The notes: generated from the letters alone by a model not told the origin. A DNA stretch of 64,000 nucleotides from Planomonospora_B alba (GCF_039534085.1 NZ_BAAAUT010000011.1:1-64000); one strand, 5' to 3'. Shown: positions 35,320-44,334, counted from the stretch's first letter. Numbers and translations: made by a program.

Positions 35320-37371
35320 ATGCGGTCCGCGCGCTCCAGAACCCGGTCCCTGTCCCTGCTGCTCGCCGCGGCCCTGGCCGCACCGCTCCTGCCGGCGCCG
35401 CCGGCGACGGCGCACGCCGGGGGCGATCCCGCCCCCTACCTGGTCGGCCGGGGCCTCTCCGACGTCACCGGAGAGATCGCCGAGGTCGGCATGATGGGTT
35501 ACTCCAGCTTCGAGCAGAAGGCCACCGGCCTGCACCAGCGCCAGCGTTCGAGGGCCTTCGTCATCGTCGACAGGGCCACCGGCAGGCGCGTCGTCTACGT
35601 CAGCGCCGACCTCGCCATGATCTTCGACGCGGTCCGGCAGAAGGTGATCGAGAGGCTGCGGCAGCGGTACGGCTCGCTGTACGGCGAGCAGAACGTGCTG
35701 CTGTCGGCGACGCACACGCACGCGGGCCCGGGCGGCCACTCCCACCACCTGGCCTACAACCTCGCCAGCCTCGGCTTCCAGAAGGACACCTTCGGCGCGA
35801 TCGTCGACGGGATCGTGGAGTCGGTCGCCGAGGCCCACGACGACCTGAAGCCGGGCACCGTCTCCCTCGGCCGGGGCGAGCTCGCCGACGCCAGCGTGAA
35901 CCGGTCCCGCACGGCCTTCGAGCGGAACCCGGCGCGGGACAGGGCGGCCTTCCCCGGCGCGATCGACCCGGCGATGACCGTCCTGCGCTTCAAGCAGGGC
36001 GGCGCCGACGTGGGCGCGATCAGCTGGTTCGCCACCCACAACACGTCCCTGACGAACGCCAACACCCTCGTCAGCGGGGACAACAAGGGGTACGCGGCCT
36101 ACCGCTGGGAGCACGACCACGAGGGCGTGCGCTACCTGGACGACGCGCCGGGCTTCGTCGCGGCCTTCCCCAACACCAACGCCGGCGACATGTCGCCCAA
36201 CCTGAACCTGCGGCCGGGCTCGGGCCCCACCGAGGACGAGTTCGCCAACACCCGGATCATCGGCGAGCGCCAGTTCGCCCGGGCCAAGGAGATCTACGAC
36301 CGCGCGGCGACCCCGGTCACCGGCGGCGTCGACGCGCGGATGCGCTTCGTCGACATGGAGGACGTCGCCGTCGACGGGAAGTACACCCCGGACGGGAAGC
36401 CGGGCCGCACCTGCACCGCCATGGTCGGCGCGTCCACGATCGCGGGCAGCACCGAGGACGGCCCGGCCATCCCCGGCTTCCGGGAGGGCATGACGGGACC
36501 GATCGGCGCCCTGCTGGCCTCGCTCGACGTCCAGCCGTCGGCGTCGCTGCTCGCCTGCCAGGCGCCCAAGGCCAACCTGGTGCCGACCGGCCTGATCACC
36601 GACCCGGTGCCCGTGACACCGAGGATCCTGCCGCTGCAGATCATGAGGATCGGGCAGCTGTACCTGGTGGCCGGGCCCGCGGAGTTCACGATCGTCTCCG
36701 GGCTGCGCATCCGGCGCACGGTCGCCGAGGAGCTGGGCGTGCCGCTGGAGAACGTGCTGCTGCAGGGCTACGCCAACGCCTACAGCCAGTACGTGACCAC
36801 ACCGGAGGAGTACCGGCTCCAGCAGTACGAGGGCGGCTCGACGCTGTACGGTCCCAACACCCTGCCCGCCTACCAGCAGGAGTTCGCCAAGCTCGCCGCG
36901 GCCCTGCGGGACGGCGCCCCGGTCGAGGCGGGCCAGGCCCCGCCCGACCTGTCGGGGCGGCAGTTCACCCTCCAGACGGGCGTGGTGCTCGACAGCGCGC
37001 CGCCGTCCACCTCGTTCGGGCAGGTGCTGGTCCAGCCCGCCGCCTCCTACCGGCGCGGCGAGCGGGTGGAGGCCGAGTTCGTCACCGGGCACCCGAAGAA
37101 CGACCTGCACCGCAACGGGACCTTCCTGGAGGTGCAGCGCCTGGTGGACGGCCGGTGGGAGCGCCATCTGGACGACGGCGACTGGGCGACGAGGTTCCGC
37201 TGGACCCGCCTGAACGCCCTCACCGGCACCTCCAAGGCCACCGTCACCTGGGACGTCGCCCCGGACACCCCGGTCGGCACCTACCGCGTGGTCCACTTCG
37301 GGGACCGGCGGAACCTGTTCGGCGGGGTCACCCCGTTCACCGGCGTCTCCAGGGCCTTCACCGTCTCCTGA
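35320..37371 (+). CDS. Secreted neutral/alkaline ceramidase
   Basis: 683 residues. Sec signal peptide (SLSLLLAAALAAPLLPAPPATAHA). The catalytic domain starts with VGRGLSDVTGEIAEVGMMGY. Zinc ligands lie in THTHAGPGG and WFATHNTSL. NTNAGDMSPNL carries the nucleophile Ser (GDxSPN motif), and LQGYANAYSQYVTTPEEY precedes the C-terminal Ig-like domain. This is the PF04734 neutral ceramidase family, hydrolysing ceramide to sphingosine and fatty acid. Actinomycetes make little or no ceramide, so exogenous lipid is the likely substrate (inference). GGAGA 5 nt before the ATG at 35320 sets the start. Confidence 0.93.
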   Translation: MRSARSRTRSLSLLLAAALAAPLLPAPPATAHAGGDPAPYLVGRGLSDVTGEIAEVGMMGYSSFEQKATGLHQRQRSRAFVIVDRATGRRVVYVSADLAMIFDAVRQKVIERLRQRYGSLYGEQNVLLSATHTHAGPGGHSHHLAYNLASLGFQKDTFGAIVDGIVESVAEAHDDLKPGTVSLGRGELADASVNRSRTAFERNPARDRAAFPGAIDPAMTVLRFKQGGADVGAISWFATHNTSLTNANTLVSGDNKGYAAYRWEHDHEGVRYLDDAPGFVAAFPNTNAGDMSPNLNLRPGSGPTEDEFANTRIIGERQFARAKEIYDRAATPVTGGVDARMRFVDMEDVAVDGKYTPDGKPGRTCTAMVGASTIAGSTEDGPAIPGFREGMTGPIGALLASLDVQPSASLLACQAPKANLVPTGLITDPVPVTPRILPLQIMRIGQLYLVAGPAEFTIVSGLRIRRTVAEELGVPLENVLLQGYANAYSQYVTTPEEYRLQQYEGGSTLYGPNTLPAYQQEFAKLAAALRDGAPVEAGQAPPDLSGRQFTLQTGVVLDSAPPSTSFGQVLVQPAASYRRGERVEAEFVTGHPKNDLHRNGTFLEVQRLVDGRWERHLDDGDWATRFRWTRLNALTGTSKATVTWDVAPDTPVGTYRVVHFGDRRNLFGGVTPFTGVSRAFTVS

Positions 37372-37387
37372 CCGCCCGGCCGCCGTC

Positions 37388-37423
37388 CGCGGGCCGTACG
37401 GCCGGCACGCCGTACGGCCCGCG
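37388..37423 (+). terminator. Terminator after ceramidase
   Basis: Arms 37388-37402 and 37409-37423, 15 bp each and fully complementary, with a 6-nt loop. Each arm holds a CCGTACGG palindrome. It lies 17 bp after the ceramidase stop. Confidence 0.75.
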
Positions 37424-37554
37424 CGCCCGGCCGCCGCTCCCCGGACCGCCCGGCCGTCCCCCCGCGGACGGCCGGGCTCGCCGTGCCGCCGCGCCGGCGC
37501 ACCCCGTAGGCTGGTCGTTCCCGATCCCTAGGCGAAGAACTAAGGTGCGCTGGC

Positions 37555-38349
37555 ATGATCGCGATTCTCGGTACCGGAAAGATGGGCGAGGCGCTGCTGT
37601 CCGGACTGCTCCGGGCCGGGACCAGGCCGGACGACGTGATCGCGACCGCCCGGCGCGCCGAGCGGGCCGAGACGCTGCGGGAGCGGTACGGCGTGCGGGT
37701 GCTGTCCAACACCGAGGCCGCCAAGGACGCCGACACCCTCATCCTCGCCGTCAAGCCGCAGGACATGGGGGCGCTGCTGGCGGAGATCGCCCCCTGCGTC
37801 CCGGCCGGCACCCTGGTGATCTCGGCGGCGGCGGGCATCACGACCGCGTTCGTGGAGGCCCGGCTCGGCGGGGAGGTCCCGGTGGTCCGGGTGATGTCCA
37901 ACACGCCGGTGCTGGTGGACGAGGCGATGAGCGTGATCTCCGCGGGCACGCACGCGGCAGAGGAGCACCTGCGGCGCACCGAGGACCTGCTGCGGCCGGT
38001 CGGCAAGGTGCTGCGCATCCCCGAGTCCCAGCAGGACGCCGCCACCGCGCTGTCCGGCAGCGGTCCCGCCTACTTCTTCTACCTGGTCGAGGCGATGGTC
38101 GACGCCGGCATCCTGCTCGGCATGCCGCGCGCCGCCGCGCTCGACATGGTCACCCAGTCGATCGTCGGCGCCGCCATCATGCTCCGCGACTCGGGCGAGC
38201 ACCCCGTCATCCTCCGCGAGGCGGTCACCTCGCCCGGCGGCACCACGATCGCGGCCATCGCCGAGCTGGAGCGCCACAGCGTCCGCGCGGCCTTCCTGGC
38301 CGCCATCGAGGCGGCCCGGGACCGCGGCCGCCAGCTCGCCTCCGGCTGA
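37555..38349 (+). CDS. proC: Pyrroline-5-carboxylate reductase ProC
   Basis: 264 residues. Rossmann motif LGTGKMGEALLSGLL at the N-terminus, VKPQDMGALL, VMSNTPVLV, and the signature GSGPAYFFYLVEAMVDAG with the dimerisation block VTSPGGTTIAAI. NAD(P)H-dependent reduction of pyrroline-5-carboxylate to proline. ATG at 37555. TAAGGT lies 8 nt upstream and could be a leaderless -10 box. Confidence 0.95.
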   Translation: MIAILGTGKMGEALLSGLLRAGTRPDDVIATARRAERAETLRERYGVRVLSNTEAAKDADTLILAVKPQDMGALLAEIAPCVPAGTLVISAAAGITTAFVEARLGGEVPVVRVMSNTPVLVDEAMSVISAGTHAAEEHLRRTEDLLRPVGKVLRIPESQQDAATALSGSGPAYFFYLVEAMVDAGILLGMPRAAALDMVTQSIVGAAIMLRDSGEHPVILREAVTSPGGTTIAAIAELERHSVRAAFLAAIEAARDRGRQLASG

Positions 38350-38368
38350 CGCGCCGCGGGATGCCCGT

Positions 38369-38411
38369 ACGGAAACGGGCCCGCGCCGATCCGGCGGGGG
38401 CCCGTTTCCGT
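38369..38411. terminator. Bidirectional terminator between proC and the ABC genes
   Basis: ACGGAAACGGGCCC (38369-38382) pairs perfectly with GGGCCCGTTTCCGT (38398-38411), a 14-bp stem. It lies between converging genes, proC ending at 38349 and the permease ending at 38453. Confidence 0.85.
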
Positions 38412-38452
38412 CCGCGCTCCCGGGCGCGGGGCCGCGGACGGCGCCCGGGCCG

Positions 38453-39199
38453 TCAGGCGTCCCGGCGCCGCAGCAGCACCGCGGCGGCGACCAGGGTGAC
38501 CGCGATCCAGGCGCAGTAGACCCCGAAGCCGGCCCAGGGGCCGAGCTGCCCGTCCACGGCCTCGACGCGGACGATCTGGTCGCCGGCGTTGGTGGTGAAG
38601 TACTTGCGCACCGTCGCGCCCCACTCGCCGGGCAGCATGCCGGTCATCTGCGGCAGGACGAAGATCAGCGCGGTCATCGCGACGATCGCGCCGGGCGTGT
38701 GCCGGATCAGCGCGCCGAGCGCCAGCCCGAAGATCCCGCTCGCCGTGATGAGCAGCCCGGCGCCGACGACCGCGCGCAGCACGCCGGGGTCGCCGAGCGC
38801 GGCGCCCTTGTCCCCCAGTACGGCCTGCCCGGCGAAGAACGCGGCGAACGACGCGGCCAGCGCGACGGCGAAGGCCGTCACGGCGAAGACCGCGACCTTG
38901 GCGGTCAGCATCCGCAGGCGCCCGGGGACCGCGAGCAGCGTGGTGCGGATCATGCCGGTGCGGTACTCGCCGCTGATGACCAGGACCCCGAGCGAGGCCA
39001 CCGCCAGCGAGGCGAACGAGGAGCCGGAGAGGCTGATCATGGTGGCGTCGGTGAGCCCGGCCTCGTCGCCCAGGTCCCTGGAGACGAAGGCGAGCAGCAG
39101 TCCGAAGCCGACCATCAGCGCCACGGCCGCCAGCAGGGTCCACACGGTGGACCGCACCGAGCGGAGCTTGGTCCATTCCGATCGCAGCACGCCCGTCAT
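38453..39199 (-). CDS. ABC-2 type transporter permease
   Basis: 248 residues with about six membrane segments: VWTLLAAVALMVGFGLLLAF, FASLAVASLGVLVISGEYRTGMIR, ALAASFAAFFAG, LLITASGIFGLALG, AGFGVYCAWIAVTLVAAAVLL. The GEYRTGMIRTTLL block is typical of ABC-2 drug/lantibiotic-type exporters. Its ATG at 39199 overlaps the ATPase stop at 39196, so the two are one unit. Substrate unknown. Confidence 0.88.
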   Translation of the reverse strand: MTGVLRSEWTKLRSVRSTVWTLLAAVALMVGFGLLLAFVSRDLGDEAGLTDATMISLSGSSFASLAVASLGVLVISGEYRTGMIRTTLLAVPGRLRMLTAKVAVFAVTAFAVALAASFAAFFAGQAVLGDKGAALGDPGVLRAVVGAGLLITASGIFGLALGALIRHTPGAIVAMTALIFVLPQMTGMLPGEWGATVRKYFTTNAGDQIVRVEAVDGQLGPWAGFGVYCAWIAVTLVAAAVLLRRRDA

Positions 39200-40125
39200 G
39201 CCCGCACTCCCGTGTACTCGGCGCTGTCCTGGGTCAGTTCCATGTACGCCGCCTCCAGGGACGGCGCGACCGGCGTCAGCTCGTGCAGCGCGAGCCCGGC
39301 CCCCGCCGCGGCCTCGCCGACCGCCGCGGCGCTCATGCCCGTCACCCGCAGGTGGTCGCCGTGGGGCGTCACCTCCACCCGCGTCCCCGCGCCGTTCACG
39401 GTCCCGGCCCCGCCGAGCACCCGCGCGAGCTCCGGCAGGCGCGGCCCGCCGACCCGGACGTACGCCTGGGAGCTGCGGCCGATGAACTCGTCCACGCTGG
39501 TGTCGGCGATGAGCCTGCCCCTGCCGATGACGACCAGGTGGTCGGCGGTCTGGGCCATCTCGCTCATCAGGTGGCTGGAGACGAACACCGCGCGGCCCTC
39601 GGCGGCCAGGTCCCGCATCAGCGTGCGGATCCACAGGATGCCCTCGGGGTCGAGCCCGTTCACCGGCTCGTCGAAGAGCAGGACCTCCGGATCGCCGAGG
39701 AGGGCGGCGGCGATGCCCAGCCGCTGCGACATGCCCAGCGAGAAGCCGCCGACGCGGCGGCGCGCCACCGCGGTCAGGCCGGTGAGGGCGAGCACCTCCG
39801 CCACCCGCGAGGCCGGGATCCCGTTGCTCTGCGCCAGGCAGAGCAGGTGGTCGCGGGCGCTGCGCCCGCCGTGGACCGCCTTGGCGTCCAGCAGCGCGCC
39901 GACCTTGCGCAGCGGGTGCCTGAGCGCGCCGTACGGCGTGCCGTCGATGAGGGCAGTGCCCTCGCTCGGCCGGTCCAGGCCGAGGATCATGCGCATGGTG
40001 GTCGACTTGCCCGCGCCGTTGGGGCCGAGGAAGCCGGTCACCTGGCCGGGCCGCACCTCGAAGGAGAGCCCGTCCACGGCGACGGTCGAGCCGTACCGCT
40101 TCGTGAGTGACTTGACGTCGATCAT
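39196..40125 (-). CDS. ABC transporter ATP-binding protein
   Basis: 309 residues. Walker A GPNGAGKSTTMRMI, signature FSLGMSQRLGIAAALLGDP, Walker B EVLLFDEPVNGLDPEGILW, H-loop VFVSSHLMSEM. DrrA/BcrA-like exporter ATPase with a C-terminal extension (VTPHGDHLRVTGMSAAAV). Paired with the permease; a NarL-type two-component system follows upstream of it, a layout common for antibiotic-stress exporters such as bacitracin-type modules. Confidence 0.92.
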   Translation of the reverse strand: MIDVKSLTKRYGSTVAVDGLSFEVRPGQVTGFLGPNGAGKSTTMRMILGLDRPSEGTALIDGTPYGALRHPLRKVGALLDAKAVHGGRSARDHLLCLAQSNGIPASRVAEVLALTGLTAVARRRVGGFSLGMSQRLGIAAALLGDPEVLLFDEPVNGLDPEGILWIRTLMRDLAAEGRAVFVSSHLMSEMAQTADHLVVIGRGRLIADTSVDEFIGRSSQAYVRVGGPRLPELARVLGGAGTVNGAGTRVEVTPHGDHLRVTGMSAAAVGEAAAGAGLALHELTPVAPSLEAAYMELTQDSAEYTGVRA

Positions 40126-40227
40126 GCTTCCAGCCTCCCGCCCGGCGGGCCGCGGGACATCGTGCCGCGGGACGGTTCGGGGGCTGGGAGCGCGGTACGG
40201 CCGGTGCCGCCGGGTAGGACCCTGGTC

Positions 40228-40887
40228 CTACCCCCCGGGTGCGACGAGCCCCGCCTCGTAGGCGGCGATCACCGCCTGCGCGCGGTCGCGCGCGCCGATC
40301 TTCGCGAACAGGCTGGTGACGTGGTTCTTCACGGTGGACGGCGAGACCGCCAGCCGTTCGGCGATCTCGCCGTTGGAGTGCCCGCGCGCGATGAGCACGA
40401 GCACCTCCCGCTCGCGGTCGGTGAGCGGGGCGAGCGCGCCGGGCGCGGGCGCGGGCCGGGGCCGGTCGGCGCGGACGAACGCGCCGATCAGCCGGGTGAG
40501 CAGCCGGGGCGCCACGGCCGCCTCCCCCCGGTGCACGGTCCGCACCCCCTCCACCAGTTCCTCGGGCGCGATGTCCTTGGGCAGGAAGCCCGAGGCCCCG
40601 GCGCGGAGCATCGCCACCACGTACTCGTCCAGGTCGAACGTGCTCAGACCCAGCACGCGCGTCCCCGGCAGGGCCTCGCTGATCTCCCGGGTGGCCGCGA
40701 CGCCGTCCGTGCCGGGCATGTGCACGTCCATCAGCACCACCTCGGGGCGCAGATCGCGGCTGAGCCGTACGGCCTCCGCGCCGTCGGCGGCCTCGCCGAC
40801 GACGGACATGTCGGGCTGGGCGTCGATGATCATGCGGAACCCGGTGCGCACCAGGGCGTGGTCGTCGGCCAGCAGTACCTTGATCAA
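40228..40887 (-). CDS. NarL/FixJ-family response regulator (TTG start)
   Basis: 219 residues. Receiver with LLADDHALVRTG and phospho-Asp in VVLMDVHMPGTDG, Lys in GFLPKDI; LuxR-type helix-turn-helix LTDREREVLVLIARGHSNGEIA (parts) with VSPSTVKNHVTSLFAKIG. The start is TTG at 40887: it overlaps the kinase stop (TTGA) and AAGGAGA lies 6 nt upstream. No ATG or GTG fits the conserved N-terminus. Partner of the adjacent kinase; the ABC exporter at 38.4-40.1 kb is the likely target. Confidence 0.92.
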   Translation of the reverse strand: MIKVLLADDHALVRTGFRMIIDAQPDMSVVGEAADGAEAVRLSRDLRPEVVLMDVHMPGTDGVAATREISEALPGTRVLGLSTFDLDEYVVAMLRAGASGFLPKDIAPEELVEGVRTVHRGEAAVAPRLLTRLIGAFVRADRPRPAPAPGALAPLTDREREVLVLIARGHSNGEIAERLAVSPSTVKNHVTSLFAKIGARDRAQAVIAAYEAGLVAPGG

Positions 40888-42083
40888 CGGTTCTCCTTCA
40901 CCGGTGCCGGATCCGCCGGTGCCGGATCCCGGACCTGCGGGACCGGGATCCGGGCGCGGACCCGGAAGCCGCCCTCGGGACGCGGGCCGGTCTGCAGCTG
41001 CCCTCCGCACAGCGCCACCCGCTCGGCCATGCCGCCCAGCCCGAAGCCGCCGCCGTCCTGCTGCACCCCGTCCTTCCCGCCGAGCCCGTCGTCGAGGACC
41101 TCCACCTCGACGGAGCCGGGCAGGTAGGCGAGCCGGACGCTGACGCGGGCGCCGTGCGCGTGCTTGCGGGTGTTGGTGAGGGACTCCTGCACGACCCGGT
41201 AGACGGCGTGGTCCACCGCCGAGGGCAGCGGGACGGCCCGGCCGGTCACCTCCAGCTCGGCCGGGAGCCCCGCCAGGCGCGCCTGCGCGACCAGCGCCGG
41301 GAGGGCGGCCGCCGTGGCCCCGGAGTGGTCCTCCGGCTCGCCGTCGTCCTCCACCCGGAGCACGTGCAGCAGCTGCCGCATCTCCGCCATCGCCTCGCGG
41401 CCCATGCGCTCGGCGGTGACGAGCGCCTCCTGGGCCCGCTCGGGGTCGCTCGCCATGGTCGTGCGGCCGGCGCCGACGAGCACGTTGATGGTGGTGATGT
41501 GGTGGGCCACGACGTCGTGCAGCTCGCGGGCGATGCGGCGGCGTTCGGCGCGCACCGCGTCGTCGGCCGCCTGCTGCTGCCTGCGTTCGCGCAGCTCGCC
41601 GCGGAGCCGGAAGAACTGGCCCATTCCGGTGAAGACGAGGGGGAGGGCGATCGGGACGGCGGAGTAGGGCAGCGGCTCCAGGAACAGCTGGTAGAGCGGT
41701 CCGGACACCAGCACCGCGACGGCGGAGACGCTCCAGGCGGTCTTGCCCGCCGCGTAGCGCCCCACGCTGTACAGGCCGATCGTGCAGGGCAGGGTCAGGG
41801 GCTCGCCCAGGCCGAGCAGGGCGCACAGCGTGCCGAGGACCAGGGTGGCGAGGGCGACCGCGACCGGGCGGCGGCGCCGCAGGAGCAGGAGGACGGCCCC
41901 GGCCGTGGCGATCGCGACGGCGGTGACCCGGTGGGAGGGGCCGGTGGGGGACCCGTAGAACTCGGGGGGCAGGGTCAGGGCCGCCACCGTCTCGGACGCG
42001 AGCACCAGGACGGCCAGCAGGCCGTCGAAGATCCGGGAACGTCCCAGGGTCCGCCAGACCTTCCGCACACCCCGCCAACGCAT
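40884..42083 (-). CDS. Membrane sensor histidine kinase (HisKA_3)
   Basis: 399 residues. Four to five N-terminal membrane segments (IFDGLLAVLVLASETVAALTL, RVTAVAIATAGAVLLLL, PVAVALATLVLGTLCALLGL, SVSAVAVLVSGPLYQLFL, PIALPLVFTGMGQFF). Then the HisKA_3 helix with phospho-His in IARELHDVVAHHITTINV and HATPase_c (VVQESLTNTRKHAHG, DDGLGGK, GFGLGGMAERVALCGG). The short loops suggest sensing in or at the membrane, as in LiaS/DesK-type kinases. I take ATG 42083, as TACTGT lies 6 nt before it (leaderless); an ATG at 42101 is possible. Confidence 0.9.
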   Translation of the reverse strand: MRWRGVRKVWRTLGRSRIFDGLLAVLVLASETVAALTLPPEFYGSPTGPSHRVTAVAIATAGAVLLLLRRRRPVAVALATLVLGTLCALLGLGEPLTLPCTIGLYSVGRYAAGKTAWSVSAVAVLVSGPLYQLFLEPLPYSAVPIALPLVFTGMGQFFRLRGELRERRQQQAADDAVRAERRRIARELHDVVAHHITTINVLVGAGRTTMASDPERAQEALVTAERMGREAMAEMRQLLHVLRVEDDGEPEDHSGATAAALPALVAQARLAGLPAELEVTGRAVPLPSAVDHAVYRVVQESLTNTRKHAHGARVSVRLAYLPGSVEVEVLDDGLGGKDGVQQDGGGFGLGGMAERVALCGGQLQTGPRPEGGFRVRARIPVPQVRDPAPADPAPVKENR

Positions 42084-42154
42084 GGCACGACAGTACGGCA
42101 TGCCCGGCGGGCCGGACATCTTTGGACATGTCGCCCGGGGTTCCGTATCCGGGC

Positions 42155-42200
42155 GCGTCGTTCCCCCGGGGGGGTACGCGCGCCCCCGGGGGAACGACGC
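42155..42200. promoter_or_regulatory. 18-bp perfect inverted repeat in the kinase/acuC gap
   Basis: The arms 42155-42172 and 42183-42200 are perfectly complementary: GCGTCGTTCCCCCGGGGG and its reverse complement, with a 10-bp centre. Each arm itself contains the palindrome CCCCCGGGGG. The genes on both sides are divergent, so this is not a terminator. The right arm covers the likely -35 region of acuC. Confidence 0.7.
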
Positions 42201-42216
42201 GACGGCGGCCGTGCTG

Positions 42217-42222
42217 TAACGT
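42217..42222 (+). promoter_or_regulatory. Probable -10 box of the acuC operon
   Basis: TAACGT, about 59 nt before the acuC ATG. The -35 at 17-bp spacing would be AACGAC at 42194-42199, inside the right arm of the inverted repeat. Confidence 0.45.
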
Positions 42223-42280
42223 CGCCCACATCGCCGATGTCGCCGACAGCGCCCGTAGGGACGAGCCGAGGAGAGTGCGG

Positions 42281-43444
42281 ATGAGCCGGTCGGTGCGGGT
42301 CGTGTGGGAGGACGCGCTCACCGCCTACGACTTCGGGCCGGGGCATCCGATGGCGCCGGTCCGGGTGGAGCTGACCATGGCGCTGGCCCGGGAGCTGGGC
42401 GTGCTCGACGCGGTGGAGCTGGCCGGCTGCGCGCCCGCCACGGACGACGAGCTGGCCATGGTCCACCGGCGTGACTACATCGCGGCGGTCAGGCGGGTCT
42501 CGGAGACCGGCCGGCCGGACCGTGCCGCGGGGCTGGGCACCGACGACAACCCCGCCTTCGCCGGGGTGCACGAGGCGTCGGCGCTCATCGCCGGGGCCAC
42601 GCTGGCGGCGGCCCGCGCGGTGTGGACGGGCGAGGCCGAGCACGCGGCGAACGTCGCCGGCGGGCTCCACCACGCGATGGCGGGCACCGCGAGCGGCTTC
42701 TGCGTCTACAACGACCCGGCCGTGGCCATCGCCTGGCTGCTGGCGCAGGGGGCCTCCAAAGTGGCCTACGTGGACGTGGACGTGCACCACGGGGACGGGG
42801 TCCAGGCGATGTTCTACGACGACCCCCGGGTGCTGACCGTCAGCCTCCACGAGAGCCCGCGCACCCTCTTCCCCGGCACCGGGTTCCCCGGCGAGCACGG
42901 GGCCGAGGGCACCGCGGTCAACGTGGCGCTCCCGGCCGGCTGCGGGGACGGCGGCTGGCTGCGCGCCTTCCACGCGGTGGTGCCGCCCCTGCTGCGGGAG
43001 TTCGCCCCCGACGTCCTCGTCACCCAGCACGGCTGCGACAGCCACGCGCTGGACCCGCTGGCCCACCTGATGCTCAGCCTGGACGGGCAGCGCGCCGCCT
43101 ACGCCGCGCTGCACGAGCTGGCCCACGAGACCGCGGGCGGCCGGTGGGTGGTGACCGGCGGCGGCGGGTACGAGCTGGTGCAGGTGGTGCCCCGGGCGTG
43201 GACCCACCTGCTGGCCGAGGTCTCCGGCCGCCCGCTGGACCCGTCCACCGCCACCCCGCAGGGGTGGCGGCAGCTGGTGCGCGAGCGGACCGGCGAGACG
43301 CCGCCGCTGTCGATGACCGACGGCCGGAAGCCGGATTTCACTGACCTGTCCGCCGGTTACGACCCGGCGGACCCGGTCGACCGGGCGATCCTGGCGACCA
43401 GGAACGCCGTGTTCCCCTTCCACGGACTGGACCCGATCCCGTGA
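42281..43444 (+). CDS. AcuC-type histone deacetylase family protein
   Basis: 387 residues. The arginase/deacetylase-fold signature: YDFGPGHPMAPVRVELTMAL, HHAMAGTASGFCVYNDPA, VDVDVHHGDGVQAMFYDDPRV (zinc/catalytic His-Asp set), HESPRTLFPGTGFP, TQHGCDSHALDPL, TGGGGYELVQVVPRAW. Bacterial AcuC deacetylates proteins such as acetyl-CoA synthetase or acts on small acetylated amines. The GTGA overlap suggests an operon with the next gene. Confidence 0.9.
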   Translation: MSRSVRVVWEDALTAYDFGPGHPMAPVRVELTMALARELGVLDAVELAGCAPATDDELAMVHRRDYIAAVRRVSETGRPDRAAGLGTDDNPAFAGVHEASALIAGATLAAARAVWTGEAEHAANVAGGLHHAMAGTASGFCVYNDPAVAIAWLLAQGASKVAYVDVDVHHGDGVQAMFYDDPRVLTVSLHESPRTLFPGTGFPGEHGAEGTAVNVALPAGCGDGGWLRAFHAVVPPLLREFAPDVLVTQHGCDSHALDPLAHLMLSLDGQRAAYAALHELAHETAGGRWVVTGGGGYELVQVVPRAWTHLLAEVSGRPLDPSTATPQGWRQLVRERTGETPPLSMTDGRKPDFTDLSAGYDPADPVDRAILATRNAVFPFHGLDPIP

Positions 43445-43554
43445 CCGCAGAATCCGAGCCGGACCACCCGCGCCGCACCGCCCCCGCGGACGTCTCCCGG
43501 GCCGCCCCCGGCGCCTCCCGGAGCGCTCCGCACGGCGCCCCGCAGGGAGCCCCC

Positions 43555-44334
43555 ATGTCCCGCGGCGAGCTCGCCGAGCACCTGGTCCGCACCAGGATCG
43601 CCGGTGACGTGGCCACCAGCCGGCAGAACAACCTCGACCACTACCGGTCGCTGGCCAACCGGGACCCGTACCACCTGTTCGGGCTGACCCTGGGCGGTGA
43701 CTGGTCCTACCGCGACGTGCTGGAGCTGATGTCCAAGTCCGCCGGGGTCGTGGCGGACCCCGGGCACCGCGAGGGCCAGGACACCATCGACCCGGAGCGC
43801 ACGATCGACGCCGTCGAGGCGATGGCCGACGTGATCGCCGGGGTGCTGGGGGCCGGCGGCGCGCGGATCCTGGTGGCGACCGGGCATCCCACGGGGCTGC
43901 TCACGATCCACCTGGCGCTGGCGCGCCTGGCGCGCGCGTACGGGGCGACGCTGCTGACCCCCGCGGAGGACTGGTCCTACGTCGGCGCCGGCTTCGGGCG
44001 CAGGCGCAAGATCCGCTACCTCGACGACGTCGCCATGCTCGACGACCGCGGGGCCTTCGTGCACACCCACGACCCGGCCCCGATGCGGGCCATGCTCGCC
44101 GAGCTGGGGGAGGACCGGCCGGACCTGGTCGTCGCCGACCACGGCTGGGCGGGGGCGGCCGGCGAGGCGGGCGTCCTCACCGTGGGCTTCGCCGACAGCA
44201 ACGACCCCGCGCTCTTCGTGGGCGAGGCGGAGGGCAAGATCGCGGTCACCGTGCCGCTCGACGACAACGTGTTGCCCCGCCATTACGCTCCGCTGACGCG
44301 GCATCTGGTCGAGAGGGTCGCCAGCGCCCTCTGA
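43555..44334 (+). CDS. Predicted phosphatase (conserved actinobacterial family)
   Basis: 259 residues from the ATG at 43555 (GGGAG 6 nt upstream), starting MSRGELAEHLVRTRIAGDVATSRQNNLDHYRSLANRD (parts). Blocks GQDTIDPERTIDA, LVATGHPTGLLTIHLALARLA, HTHDPAPMRAML, VVADHGWAGAAGEAGVLTVGFADSNDPALF and VPLDDNVLPRHY define a family annotated as phosphatase in Streptomyces; I know of no biochemical proof. A GTG at 43441 overlaps the acuC stop and would add 38 low-complexity residues (Pro/Ala/His). Confidence 0.8.
   Translation: MSRGELAEHLVRTRIAGDVATSRQNNLDHYRSLANRDPYHLFGLTLGGDWSYRDVLELMSKSAGVVADPGHREGQDTIDPERTIDAVEAMADVIAGVLGAGGARILVATGHPTGLLTIHLALARLARAYGATLLTPAEDWSYVGAGFGRRRKIRYLDDVAMLDDRGAFVHTHDPAPMRAMLAELGEDRPDLVVADHGWAGAAGEAGVLTVGFADSNDPALFVGEAEGKIAVTVPLDDNVLPRHYAPLTRHLVERVASAL

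Noticed and set aside
37388..37423. CCGTACGG palindrome pair as an operator
   Set aside because: It sits directly behind the ceramidase stop with a 15-bp perfect stem and 6-nt loop; a terminator is the simpler reading.
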